A DNA stretch of 64,000 bases, taken from the NCBI RefSeq assembly GCF_009828775.2, contig NZ_WTSY02000002.1, forward strand, positions 1 to 64,000, written 5' to 3'. The notes under the pieces are model-generated. The model made no database searches. It saw nothing but the letters and a program-made list of their open reading frames with translations, and was not told where the DNA came from. How positions within the stretch are numbered: position 1 is the stretch's first letter; each line of letters starts with the position of its first letter. The DNA is from Erysipelothrix aquatica (GTDB lineage Bacteria > Bacillota_I > Bacilli_A > Erysipelotrichales > Erysipelotrichaceae). Below are positions 15,722 through 23,099 of the stretch, in pieces. Both the position numbers and the translations under genes were made by a program.

Positions 15722-16174
15722 TTAACGGAAATTTTTCCCAGCAAATTTTTGTTCAAGGGCCTTCATGTCTGTAAGTGGCATTCGTAGTTTGAAAGGTTGT
15801 CCCTTTAATAAGAAAGATAAGCGGCCTTTTTCATACTTAACACGTGTAATGTCCTTAACGTAAAATGAGTGTTCGAGTATAAAAATCACTTTTTTACCCC
15901 ATGCCACAACGCGACGTGTATGATAAAACGTCACAATGAGCATAATGAAACCATAAAAGGTCAAGAATGAAACATTAGCTTTCAAGTCTGGATAAATAAT
16001 AAAGCCAATATTCAGCACACCCACAACGACAATTTCGATCCAACTTCTTACGTCAAACTTCAATTTCAACGTATCATCAATACGTTTTCCGCGATTGTAT
16101 CGCATCATTTCAAATCCGTAGAGCGCTATGATTACAAATCGACAAATCATAACGACAATTTCACTCATGTTCAT
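15722..16174 (-). CDS. Membrane protein of unknown function, 150 residues
   Basis: Not recognised. The N-terminal two thirds contain three or four hydrophobic segments (about 4-20, 46-62, 68-85 and possibly 90-105). The C-terminal 45 residues are a hydrophilic, basic beta-rich stretch that should lie in the cytosol. GAGGAAAG precedes the ATG. It lies between the PTS IIB and IIA genes with terminator and promoter on either side, so it is probably its own unit. Confidence 0.7.
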   Translation of the reverse strand: MNMSEIVVMICRFVIIALYGFEMMRYNRGKRIDDTLKLKFDVRSWIEIVVVGVLNIGFIIYPDLKANVSFLTFYGFIMLIVTFYHTRRVVAWGKKVIFILEHSFYVKDITRVKYEKGRLSFLLKGQPFKLRMPLTDMKALEQKFAGKNFR

Positions 16175-16235
16175 TTTCTTTCCTCACTTTTGTACATTGT
16201 ATCATGTAGTCATATATTTTAGGCACTTTCTTAAC

Positions 16236-16260
16236 AAAAAACCACCCTAGGGTGGTTTTT
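16236..16260 (-). terminator. Terminator of the PTS IIA gene
   Basis: AAAAACCACC/GGTGGTTTTT hairpin directly after the IIA stop. Confidence 0.8.
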
Positions 16261-16261
16261 A

Positions 16262-16570
16262 TTACTGAATTCGTTTGTGAATATCAATAAGTTCAGCTGC
16301 AATAATTTTTAATACTTCTGCACTCATCATTTGATCTTCCGCATGGATTAACAATAAGTTGATTGCTGTATTTCCTTCTTGAGCTTCTTGTTGAATTAAT
16401 TGAGCGTGTACACGGTGTCCTTCAACGAATTGTTCTTCACCTTCTGCCATCAATTGTTCTGCACGATCGAAATCGCCTTCTTTTGCAGCTGCAATTGCTT
16501 CAATGAAGCATGAGCGTGCTGATCCGTTGAATGAGATCATTTGAAAACTTAGTAGTTCAATACCTTCCAT
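16262..16570 (-). CDS. PTS lactose/cellobiose-family IIA component
   Basis: Accepts phosphate from HPr and passes it to IIB. 102 residues, all-helical. His76 in LLIHAEDQMM is the phosphorylated histidine of the LacF/ChbA family. An extended -10 (TGTTATAAT) lies upstream and a terminator directly follows the stop, so it is transcribed alone. It probably serves the IIB component at 15329 and a IIC encoded elsewhere. Confidence 0.93.
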   Translation of the reverse strand: MEGIELLSFQMISFNGSARSCFIEAIAAAKEGDFDRAEQLMAEGEEQFVEGHRVHAQLIQQEAQEGNTAINLLLIHAEDQMMSAEVLKIIAAELIDIHKRIQ

Positions 16571-16667
16571 AGTTAATTACTCTCCTTTTATTACAGAATC
16601 ATTATAACAAATTTCATTTTGCTTTCCTAGTCAAATAGCCTTGTATTGCGTTTTCTTCCCATTACAT

Positions 16668-16694
16668 AAAAAAACTGTATGTTTACATACAGTG
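16668..16694 (-). terminator. Terminator of tRNA-Thr
   Basis: ACTGTATG/CATACAGT hairpin followed by seven T residues on the minus strand, 12 bp after the tRNA. Confidence 0.8.
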
Positions 16695-16705
16695 TACTTA
16701 GCAAA

Positions 16706-16781
16706 TGGTGCCGACTAGAGGACTTGAACCCCCAACCTACTGATTACGATTCAGTTGCTCTACCAATTGAGCTAAGTCGGC
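16706..16781 (-). tRNA. tRNA-Thr (anticodon CGU)
   Basis: 76 nt; acceptor GCCGACT/AGTCGGC, anticodon loop ATCGTAA giving CGU, T loop GGTTCAAGTCC and encoded CCA. Confidence 0.94.
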
Positions 16782-16789
16782 GTAAGATT

Positions 16790-16818
16790 ATTGTATTCCT
16801 TTTTGACACAGGTTTCAA
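16790..16818 (-). promoter_or_regulatory. Promoter of tRNA-Thr
   Basis: TTGAAA, 17-bp spacer, TACAAT on the minus strand, ending 8 bp before the tRNA. Confidence 0.65.
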
Positions 16819-16937
16819 TCTTTTTCGAATGATTTCGGATTAATTGATTTACTCAAGTTGCTGTCGTAAGAATACAAGAAGCGACAAAATTGCCGCTTTT
16901 GCTTTACTGTATTATTTTGATATTATAGGGCAACACA

Positions 16938-17429
16938 TTATTTAGCATTTAGGGTACTTATAATAAGTTGAGTAATTTCTAATGCATCTTGTTGTTCGTT
17001 AAGTAGGGTTTCATCAATATCACTGAGCAAATCACCCTTGACCCACCAGCGTTTTAAGGCATCTAACCCAAACTCTGCTGTATCTTTCATAAGATGACGT
17101 GTATAGCTTGCCTCAAACGACAAATCGAAATAGTAGAAATAAGTAGGGACTGCTAACGCCGTAATTTCTCGGAACATTTCCTGATATTTCCAACTGTTAA
17201 AAATTCCTTCCATCACAATTAAATCGTATTTTCCCAAACCAAATTTAAGCATATTAACAATAAGTGATACTGAGAGGTTTCCTTCAGTATCTTTTACATC
17301 GAGAATCTCTCGACGAATCACGTCTTGCGACAAGATCATTGTGGACCCAGAATAGTGCTCCCGAAGCATATGCGCAATCGTTGTTTTCCCACTACCACTG
17401 TTTCCTCGTATTACAACAATTTGTGTCAT
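16938..17429 (-). CDS. P-loop ATP-binding kinase-like protein, substrate unknown
   Basis: 163 residues with a Walker A GNSGSGKTT (9-17), a Walker B-like LIVMEGIF (about 73-80) and a lid-like basic stretch (about 105-130). The shape is that of small-molecule kinases (uridylate/adenylylsulfate/zeta-toxin type AAA_33). It follows genes for a PPC-domain protein and a nucleoside deoxyribosyltransferase, so a nucleoside is one possible substrate. GAGGA precedes the ATG. A weak hairpin (16881-16896) lies downstream. Confidence 0.7.
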   Translation of the reverse strand: MTQIVVIRGNSGSGKTTIAHMLREHYSGSTMILSQDVIRREILDVKDTEGNLSVSLIVNMLKFGLGKYDLIVMEGIFNSWKYQEMFREITALAVPTYFYYFDLSFEASYTRHLMKDTAEFGLDALKRWWVKGDLLSDIDETLLNEQQDALEITQLIISTLNAK

Positions 17430-17488
17430 TTCAACTGTCCTCGACTTTCCTTTCTATGGTAACACGAGATTCTATCACGGATCCTTAC

Positions 17489-17528
17489 AATAAAGTAAGG
17501 ACCGTGTATCAATCGTTACACGGTCCTT
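17489..17528 (-). terminator. Terminator of the PPC-domain gene
   Basis: A 12-bp perfect stem (AAGGACCGTGTA and its complement) with an eight-base loop, just after the stop. Confidence 0.75.
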
Positions 17529-17531
17529 GCT

Positions 17532-17948
17532 TTAGCCTTTTTGGCATTGATTGCTGATTTCGCGAATGCGTAATTCTTTAAAATCTGTTAGTTCGCCTTT
17601 CGTGCGCGACAACTCGTGATTTTCTAATTCTATGAGGACTATTTCTGCTGTCGATTTTACCTGACTCCCTTGAACGATGTGTCCGCCAAAGACTTTAAAC
17701 TCAGAATCACTCACAGATGCATGAATGTGCATCCCTTGCATGGACAATGTCCCAACACACGATACGATTTCAAATGGACCATCCATCACAAACATGGTCT
17801 GATTGTATCCTTTGCGGAATACAACTTTTTCAAGACTTCCGACGACAGTTCCAATGTATGCTGCTTTTATTTCATATTTTTTACAGTATTGATCCAACGC
17901 CACAATGATATCTTCACCAGGCATTAATTTAATAACATGTTCTTTCAT
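17532..17948 (-). CDS. PPC (DUF296) domain protein
   Basis: 138 residues covering one PPC/DUF296 domain. The metal-site histidines His74-x-His76 and His90 (GMHIHAS and GGH) are present. In plants this domain is joined to AT-hooks; stand-alone bacterial forms are trimeric and of unknown function, although often labelled DNA-binding. AAGGAAG lies before the ATG. It lies 23 bp after the deoxyribosyltransferase and is probably co-transcribed with it. Confidence 0.82.
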   Translation of the reverse strand: MKEHVIKLMPGEDIIVALDQYCKKYEIKAAYIGTVVGSLEKVVFRKGYNQTMFVMDGPFEIVSCVGTLSMQGMHIHASVSDSEFKVFGGHIVQGSQVKSTAEIVLIELENHELSRTKGELTDFKELRIREISNQCQKG

Positions 17949-17971
17949 ATCTACACTTCCTTAATTAGAGA

Positions 17972-18448
17972 TTAAATATAGTTTCCAATAAGTTCAATCA
18001 TACTTGCCTCATCATTAACAACAACTCCATTTAATTTGATGAGGCCGATAGTATAGAGGTTAACATATGAAAATTGAGACTCGCCTATTTCAGCTAAAGC
18101 AGCAATTTTTTTCGGATTTTCAAAACCTTGCTGACGGGAGTCTGTATACAAGCCAATCACTGGGATATTAGCGTGATACGCAACGCCAATTTCTGAAGCT
18201 ACGCCAGCATCGATACTAATACCATCGAGTACAGCCACAACAACATCGGATGCTAGCAATGCTTCTGTGTCAAATTTAGCAATCATCGTCGAATCTGCAT
18301 AGCTTGATTTATCGTTAATATCCCCTTGTTCTTGGGGCAAGTAAACTTCTAACTCGGGGTATGCTTTACGAATTTCAGCAACAACACTTGCGTTGTATCG
18401 AAACTCCATATTTGAGAATAGCGGACTTGCAAAATACATTTTTTTCAT
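17972..18448 (-). CDS. Nucleoside 2-deoxyribosyltransferase
   Basis: Exchanges the base of deoxyribonucleosides in purine/pyrimidine salvage. 158 residues with the family start KMYFASPLFS, an Asp-containing VVAVLDG strand and the nucleophile Glu86 in DAGVASEIG. AAGGAGG precedes the ATG. First gene of a unit with the PPC-domain gene. Confidence 0.9.
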   Translation of the reverse strand: MKKMYFASPLFSNMEFRYNASVVAEIRKAYPELEVYLPQEQGDINDKSSYADSTMIAKFDTEALLASDVVVAVLDGISIDAGVASEIGVAYHANIPVIGLYTDSRQQGFENPKKIAALAEIGESQFSYVNLYTIGLIKLNGVVVNDEASMIELIGNYI

Positions 18449-18507
18449 GAATGACGCCTCCTTGTGTTTCTTCTATTCTATCTAATCTTAATGAAATTGT
18501 CACGATA

Positions 18508-20193
18508 TCATTGTGATACTTCTAATGTCACATCTTTCAAAAGACCACCGTACACATACTCAGAAATATTAACAGCATGGCCACCAATCCGCACAAGTGT
18601 GGTCAATATGTCGATGAATAGCGAACTTGCATAGTTCGAGTCACAGGTTCCCTGTGCCATCCGCTTAAAGTGACGTTCTCGGTATTTCATGTCCATTAGG
18701 TGTAATGCGCGATTATTCTCAGCAAGAACAATAAAGTCTTGCATATCATCAGTCTCAAACATCTTTAATGCCTGATCTAACATAATTTTGACATGGTCGT
18801 ACATCGTGTTTAAATCTTGACGAGCTGCTTCACTCATTGATTCGCGGTTATTAAAAATTGTTTGGTAAATACCTACAAGACTCGTTGATAAATCCGCAAC
18901 ACGTTCTAAGTTTTTTACTGTGTCCAAACTAATTGCATACTCTTCAGCAAAATAATCGGTTGTCGAAACCTTTTTCGCAATTTCAAGAAGGTATCGTGTC
19001 AATTGCTTGTCGAGATCATTAATCATCTCTTCAAGTTGCATAACAATATCAAACTCTTCTTCATCTCTTGAGTTTAGATAACTCTTAGAAGTCTCAAAAG
19101 ACTCTATCACAAGATCAGACATACTTGCGATACCTTGCTTTGCAAGTTGCTTCGCCCCTTCTGGATAGCTTTCGATTAGATTGTAATCAAGTGGTTTAAT
19201 TTTCTCGCGTTCTTTGATTCGATCCTCACCTGGAATAACTTTCTCCAAAATACGGATACAGAATGGAATGAATGGAATAATGCCTACAACCCAAATTAAA
19301 TTAAATACGAAATGATTGAGTCCAACCGCCATTTCTGGCGAACCACCCATCGATGCATTCAACGATATAATAAAGTCCGAATAGATTCCGATGAACGGCA
19401 TCATAACCAAGGCACCTAGAATATTATAGAGAGCATGGAACCATCCAGCACGGCGTGTTGACACGGAACCTCCGACCGAAGCAAGCACCGCAGTCAGCGT
19501 GGTTCCGACGTTTGACCCAAAGACAAATGCGGATGCAGCCACCATAGTCATGCCACCTGCTCCATAAATAGTTTGCACCAAAACGATAACAGCCATTGAA
19601 GAGTTGATTAAAGCAGTAGCGAGAGTACCCGCAAGCAATGCAAGCCAAGGGTTTTGAGACATGTACACCATGAATGATTCAAATTCAGGTAACGTTGACA
19701 GAATAATCAGTTCATTACTCATCAGTTGGAGTCCCACAAAGGTAATTCCAAACCCAAAGATAATTTGTGCGTAGGCTTTAATTTGATTTCGTTTGACAAA
19801 CATTAGCATAAAAGCACCCACAAATACGAAATAGTACCCAAAGGCTTCGATATTTAACCCAACCATCAAAGCAGTCACAGTTGTACCAAGGTTTGCTCCT
19901 ACTGAAATACCAATTGCTTGTTCAAGTCGCATTAAGCCCGCTCTAACAAGACTTATTGAAATTACGGTCGCTGCAGTACTTGACTGCATCAATGCAGTTA
20001 ATATTGTACCGACTAGAATTGCCGAAAAGATATTCCCGGTATATTTCTCGATATAGTCACGTATTCGAGGTCCCGCGGCGTCCTTAAAACCATCACCCAG
20101 TAATTTGATTCCTAATAGAAATAAACCAAATCCACCAAGGATTACATTAAATTGTATATCTGACAAACTTCCTAGACTTGACGTTACATCCAT
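18508..20193 (-). CDS. Na/phosphate cotransporter family protein with PhoU domain (copy 1)
   Basis: 561 residues. The N-terminal half (about 10-330) is the NptA/NPT2-type transporter with the duplicated QSS/NSS repeats (ALMQSSTAATV and ALINSSMAVIV). The C-terminal half (about 345-555) is a PhoU-like helical domain that may regulate it. Such proteins export or import phosphate with sodium. The start is set at 20193 because GGAGG lies 8 bp upstream. A close paralogue follows upstream (20304-21989), so a gene duplication is likely. Transport direction is not known. Confidence 0.88.
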   Translation of the reverse strand: MDVTSSLGSLSDIQFNVILGGFGLFLLGIKLLGDGFKDAAGPRIRDYIEKYTGNIFSAILVGTILTALMQSSTAATVISISLVRAGLMRLEQAIGISVGANLGTTVTALMVGLNIEAFGYYFVFVGAFMLMFVKRNQIKAYAQIIFGFGITFVGLQLMSNELIILSTLPEFESFMVYMSQNPWLALLAGTLATALINSSMAVIVLVQTIYGAGGMTMVAASAFVFGSNVGTTLTAVLASVGGSVSTRRAGWFHALYNILGALVMMPFIGIYSDFIISLNASMGGSPEMAVGLNHFVFNLIWVVGIIPFIPFCIRILEKVIPGEDRIKEREKIKPLDYNLIESYPEGAKQLAKQGIASMSDLVIESFETSKSYLNSRDEEEFDIVMQLEEMINDLDKQLTRYLLEIAKKVSTTDYFAEEYAISLDTVKNLERVADLSTSLVGIYQTIFNNRESMSEAARQDLNTMYDHVKIMLDQALKMFETDDMQDFIVLAENNRALHLMDMKYRERHFKRMAQGTCDSNYASSLFIDILTTLVRIGGHAVNISEYVYGGLLKDVTLEVSQ

Positions 20194-20221
20194 CGTCATT
20201 TCCTCCACCCATATGTGTTCT

Positions 20222-20250
20222 ATTATACATCGTTTCCGATGTATCTTGAA
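20222..20250 (-). promoter_or_regulatory. Promoter with palindromic spacer before Na/Pi transporter copy 1
   Basis: TTCAAG, 17-bp spacer, TATAAT on the minus strand. An 8-4-8 perfect inverted repeat ATACATCG-TTTC-CGATGTAT (20225-20244) fills the spacer and enters the -10, as expected for a repressor site. Confidence 0.5.
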
Positions 20251-20274
20251 AGCGAAAAATTAATGCTGTATACA

Positions 20275-20299
20275 GAAAAAGCAGCCATGACGACTGCTC
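20275..20299 (-). terminator. Terminator of Na/Pi transporter copy 2
   Basis: AGCAG/CTGCT hairpin followed by TTTTTC on the minus strand, right after the stop. Confidence 0.6.
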
Positions 20300-20303
20300 T
20301 ATT

Positions 20304-21989
20304 CTAAAGTTCATTATCACTATCGTGACGTTTTACTGTTGAAACCATATAACGTGAGACATTGACACCATGATCCCCAATCCGTTCTAAGATTCCAAGA
20401 ATATCAATAAAGATACTACTTGCAACTTTTGTTTCACAGATTCCTTCTGCAAGACGTTGGAAATGTTTCTCACGGTATTTTTCTTCAATCAGATCAAGAT
20501 ATTCTTCATCTTTAGAAAGTTTTTCAAAGCGCGAGATATCTTCTGTCTTAAAGATTTTCAACGAACGACGTAACATGTCATCGAGGAGTTGATACATTGT
20601 ATCTAAATCTCGAATTGCTTCACTCGAGAAATCCTCACGATTATCAAACGCTAATTGATAAAGTTCAACTAAATTTGTCGATAAATCACTCATACGTTCG
20701 TAGTTTTTAATAATTTCGAGCTGACGTGTGTATGCTTCTGCAATGTTTGGTTGATTGCCTGCAGACTTCATAATTTTCAGAAGATAAGCAGTCAGGTTGG
20801 TATCAATTTTATTTACCATTTCCTCCAACTGCATTACGACATCGTAATCTTCTTTATCTTTCGTACGCAAATAACTTTGCGATGCTTCTAGAGATTCATG
20901 AACTAAATCAGCCATAACGATTGTACGGTCCTTCACAAGGCGTAGTGCACCTTCTGGGAATCGTGAAATAATTTCTTCATCCAACGGTTCGAGTTTATCT
21001 CGGTTCTTAATCTTATCTTCCCCTGGAATAATAACTTTCAAGAGTTTGATAAATGATGGAACAAACGGTATTACAAGAATACAGAAGATTAAGTTAAAGA
21101 AGAAATGCGCAACACCGATAGCCATCGCATTTGATCCACCCATCATTCCATTTACATAAAGAATAAAGTTAGAATAAGGAACAATGAAGAACATCATAAT
21201 CACTGCGCCAAACACGTTGAAGAGTGTATGGAACAAGGATGCACGGCGTGCGGATGCCGATCCTCCAATGGATGCAAAAAATGCTGTAATTGTCGTTCCA
21301 ATGTTTGATCCAAAAACAAAGGCAACAGCTGCAATAATTGACATTCCACCATTTTCGTAAATCTTTTGCACAACAGCAATCGTCGCCGACGATGAGTTAA
21401 CAATCGCAGTTAATCCCGCACCGCCCAACATTGACCACCATGGATGTTCTGAAAGTTGAAGCATCATTGCTTCAAACCAAGGCATTTGTTGTACTAAAAG
21501 TAGTTTATCACTCATAATTTGTAATCCGACAAAGGTCATCCCAAATGCCAAGACAACTTTGCCATAGTTTTTAATTGATTGTTTTCCTGAAAAGAGTAAC
21601 ATCATAGCACCTAAGAATAGGAAGAAATAACCCATTTCGTCAACATTGAGACCAATAATAATTGCAGTCATTGTTGTTCCAATGTTTGCTCCTAAAGAAA
21701 TTCCAATTGCTTGATCCAATCGCATTAATCCCGCACGGACGAGACTGATTGAAATTACGGTTGCTGCTGAACTTGACTGCATAATCCCAGTCATGATCGC
21801 TCCTACTAAAATTGCTGATAATAAGTTGCTTGTATATTTGTCGATATAGTCCCGCATGCGGTCTCCCGCAACTGCCTTGAAACCATCCCCTAAAAGGGTG
21901 ATTCCCAGCATGAACAAGCCAAATCCCCCTAAAATAATATGTATTCCCAAATCCATCCAGGTTTGAGTAAATGCATTAATAAGCTCCAT
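20304..21989 (-). CDS. Na/phosphate cotransporter family protein with PhoU domain (copy 2)
   Basis: Paralogue of the gene at 18508, same length (561 residues) and same order: transporter repeats with MQSSSAATVISISLVRAG and VNSSSATIAVV, then a PhoU-like domain from about 345. The two copies are alike over their whole length but clearly diverged. GGAGG lies 6 bp before the ATG at 21989. Each copy has its own promoter region and terminator, which suggests separate control. Confidence 0.88.
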   Translation of the reverse strand: MELINAFTQTWMDLGIHIILGGFGLFMLGITLLGDGFKAVAGDRMRDYIDKYTSNLLSAILVGAIMTGIMQSSSAATVISISLVRAGLMRLDQAIGISLGANIGTTMTAIIIGLNVDEMGYFFLFLGAMMLLFSGKQSIKNYGKVVLAFGMTFVGLQIMSDKLLLVQQMPWFEAMMLQLSEHPWWSMLGGAGLTAIVNSSSATIAVVQKIYENGGMSIIAAVAFVFGSNIGTTITAFFASIGGSASARRASLFHTLFNVFGAVIMMFFIVPYSNFILYVNGMMGGSNAMAIGVAHFFFNLIFCILVIPFVPSFIKLLKVIIPGEDKIKNRDKLEPLDEEIISRFPEGALRLVKDRTIVMADLVHESLEASQSYLRTKDKEDYDVVMQLEEMVNKIDTNLTAYLLKIMKSAGNQPNIAEAYTRQLEIIKNYERMSDLSTNLVELYQLAFDNREDFSSEAIRDLDTMYQLLDDMLRRSLKIFKTEDISRFEKLSKDEEYLDLIEEKYREKHFQRLAEGICETKVASSIFIDILGILERIGDHGVNVSRYMVSTVKRHDSDNEL

Positions 21990-22033
21990 GAGCATCCTCC
22001 ATCAATATAGACCATGCTCATAATATCATGAAA

Positions 22034-22053
22034 TTTTCACAATAGTGTGAAAA
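22034..22053. repeat. Perfect palindrome upstream of Na/Pi transporter copy 2
   Basis: TTTTCACA-ATAG-TGTGAAAA, an 8-4-8 inverted repeat between the GNAT gene and the transporter. It lacks a T run and could be an operator. Confidence 0.45.
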
Positions 22054-22066
22054 GAAATTAACAATT

Positions 22067-22507
22067 CTATTGTGACTGATACTTCATGTGAAGCATCGGA
22101 TTACGATTTCCTGCTTGATCGATTGGATTAACCCGATCCAGCTTGAATCCCAAATTTTGATAGAACAGTTTTTCGTGTAAATTTGTCTCTGGAATATCCA
22201 CTGTAATTGTTTGACTGAGCTGTAAAACTTCTCGAACCAGTGAACCTGCAATATCTTTGTTACGAAACTCTGGACTTACGTACAACATCTCGATTGCGCC
22301 ATTTAGAACCCCAATAAATCCTTGCATGAAGCGGTTGCTTTCGAAAACATAGACAGCATCCATTGACGCGAGTCCAGTAAGTATTGTTGGGCGCATTGAT
22401 TCAATCATAGATTCATTGATTGTCGTATGCGTCGCTTTTACAGATTGTTCCCAAACATCAAGTAACCGATTCAAATCATCTTCTAAAACATTAATTTTTG
22501 TAATCAT
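22067..22507 (-). CDS. GNAT-family N-acetyltransferase
   Basis: 146 residues of the acetyl-CoA-dependent GNAT fold. The acetyl-CoA loop is about 83-95 (SPEFRNKDIAGSLV, a degenerate Q/RxxGxG/A) and the C-terminal YQNLGFKLD is typical. AAGGGG lies before the ATG. Substrate not known. Confidence 0.82.
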   Translation of the reverse strand: MITKINVLEDDLNRLLDVWEQSVKATHTTINESMIESMRPTILTGLASMDAVYVFESNRFMQGFIGVLNGAIEMLYVSPEFRNKDIAGSLVREVLQLSQTITVDIPETNLHEKLFYQNLGFKLDRVNPIDQAGNRNPMLHMKYQSQ

Positions 22508-22575
22508 TGTGCCACCCCTTTGTATCTTTATTATAACGTGTCTTGATGTAGAAGTATAATGGACGTTTCAGGAAC

Positions 22576-22602
22576 AAAAAAAGACACCCGTTATGGATGT
22601 CG
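22576..22602 (-). terminator. Terminator of tRNA-Ile/tRNA-Ala array 1
   Basis: GACATCC/GGGTGTC hairpin followed by seven T residues on the minus strand. Confidence 0.75.
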
Positions 22603-22614
22603 TTATTTTAAATA

Positions 22615-22690
22615 TGGTGGAGCTTAGCGGGATCGAACCGCTGACCTCCTGCGTGCAAGGCAGGCGCTCTCCCAGCTGAGCTAAAGCCCC
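22615..22690 (-). tRNA. tRNA-Ala (anticodon UGC), copy 1
   Basis: 76 nt; anticodon loop CTTGCAC giving UGC; encoded CCA. Second gene of the Ile-Ala array. Identical in sequence to the other three tRNA-Ala genes here. Confidence 0.96.
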
Positions 22691-22716
22691 ATATATTATG
22701 TTATTACTTAAAGAAA

Positions 22717-22793
<77 letters not shown>

Positions 22794-22811
22794 ATTCCTT
22801 ATTGCTAAGAT

Positions 22812-22840
22812 AATATATCATTCTGAATTGGGAGTGTCAA
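22812..22840 (-). promoter_or_regulatory. Promoter of tRNA array 1
   Basis: TTGACA, 17-bp spacer, TATATT on the minus strand, 18 bp before tRNA-Ile. The same hexamers and spacing recur at arrays 2 and 3. Confidence 0.85.
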
Positions 22841-22946
22841 CACGTTTTCATAATTATTCCCAATTAATCCTAAATCCATCGAAAATCATCCCAACATTAC
22901 ATTCTTTTGTCTGTTTTTACAGAAATTTCATCGCATAATTCGTGAA

Positions 22947-22966
22947 TAGTGAAATAATAATCACTA
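22947..22966. promoter_or_regulatory. Distal operator candidate upstream of the NADH oxidase
   Basis: TAGTGA, eight bases, TCACTA. The half-sites are the same as in the proximal palindrome at 23069-23085, 122 bp downstream. Confidence 0.4.
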
Positions 22967-23057
22967 TCATACCCTTTCATGGATTATGTATGCTATTTGT
23001 TAAGAACATTTTTATAATTCTCTATTTTCAAACACATTCATCAAATATTCGCAGTGC

Positions 23058-23063
23058 TATACT
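23058..23063 (+). promoter_or_regulatory. Candidate -10 element of the NADH oxidase gene
   Basis: TATACT, with transcription predicted to start near 23070. No clear -35 element is seen, which would suit an activated or weak promoter. Confidence 0.4.
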
Positions 23064-23068
23064 AACTA

Positions 23069-23085
23069 TAGTGAACGATTCACTA
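23069..23085. promoter_or_regulatory. Proximal operator candidate of the NADH oxidase
   Basis: TAGTGAA-CGA-TTCACTA, a perfect 7-3-7 palindrome over the predicted transcription start and 5 bp before the ribosome binding site. Placement suggests repression. Confidence 0.5.
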
Positions 23086-23099
23086 CAGGAGGAAGTAAA

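Noticed and set aside
16881-16896. Hairpin GCGACA/TGCCGC after the P-loop kinase gene as a strong terminator
   Set aside because: The stem has a mismatch and is followed only by TTCTTGT on the minus strand, so it was not listed as a feature.
23069-23085. Rex binding site for nox
   Set aside because: The Rex consensus is TTGTGAA-n4-TTCACAA. Here the outer bases are TAG/CTA and the spacer is three.
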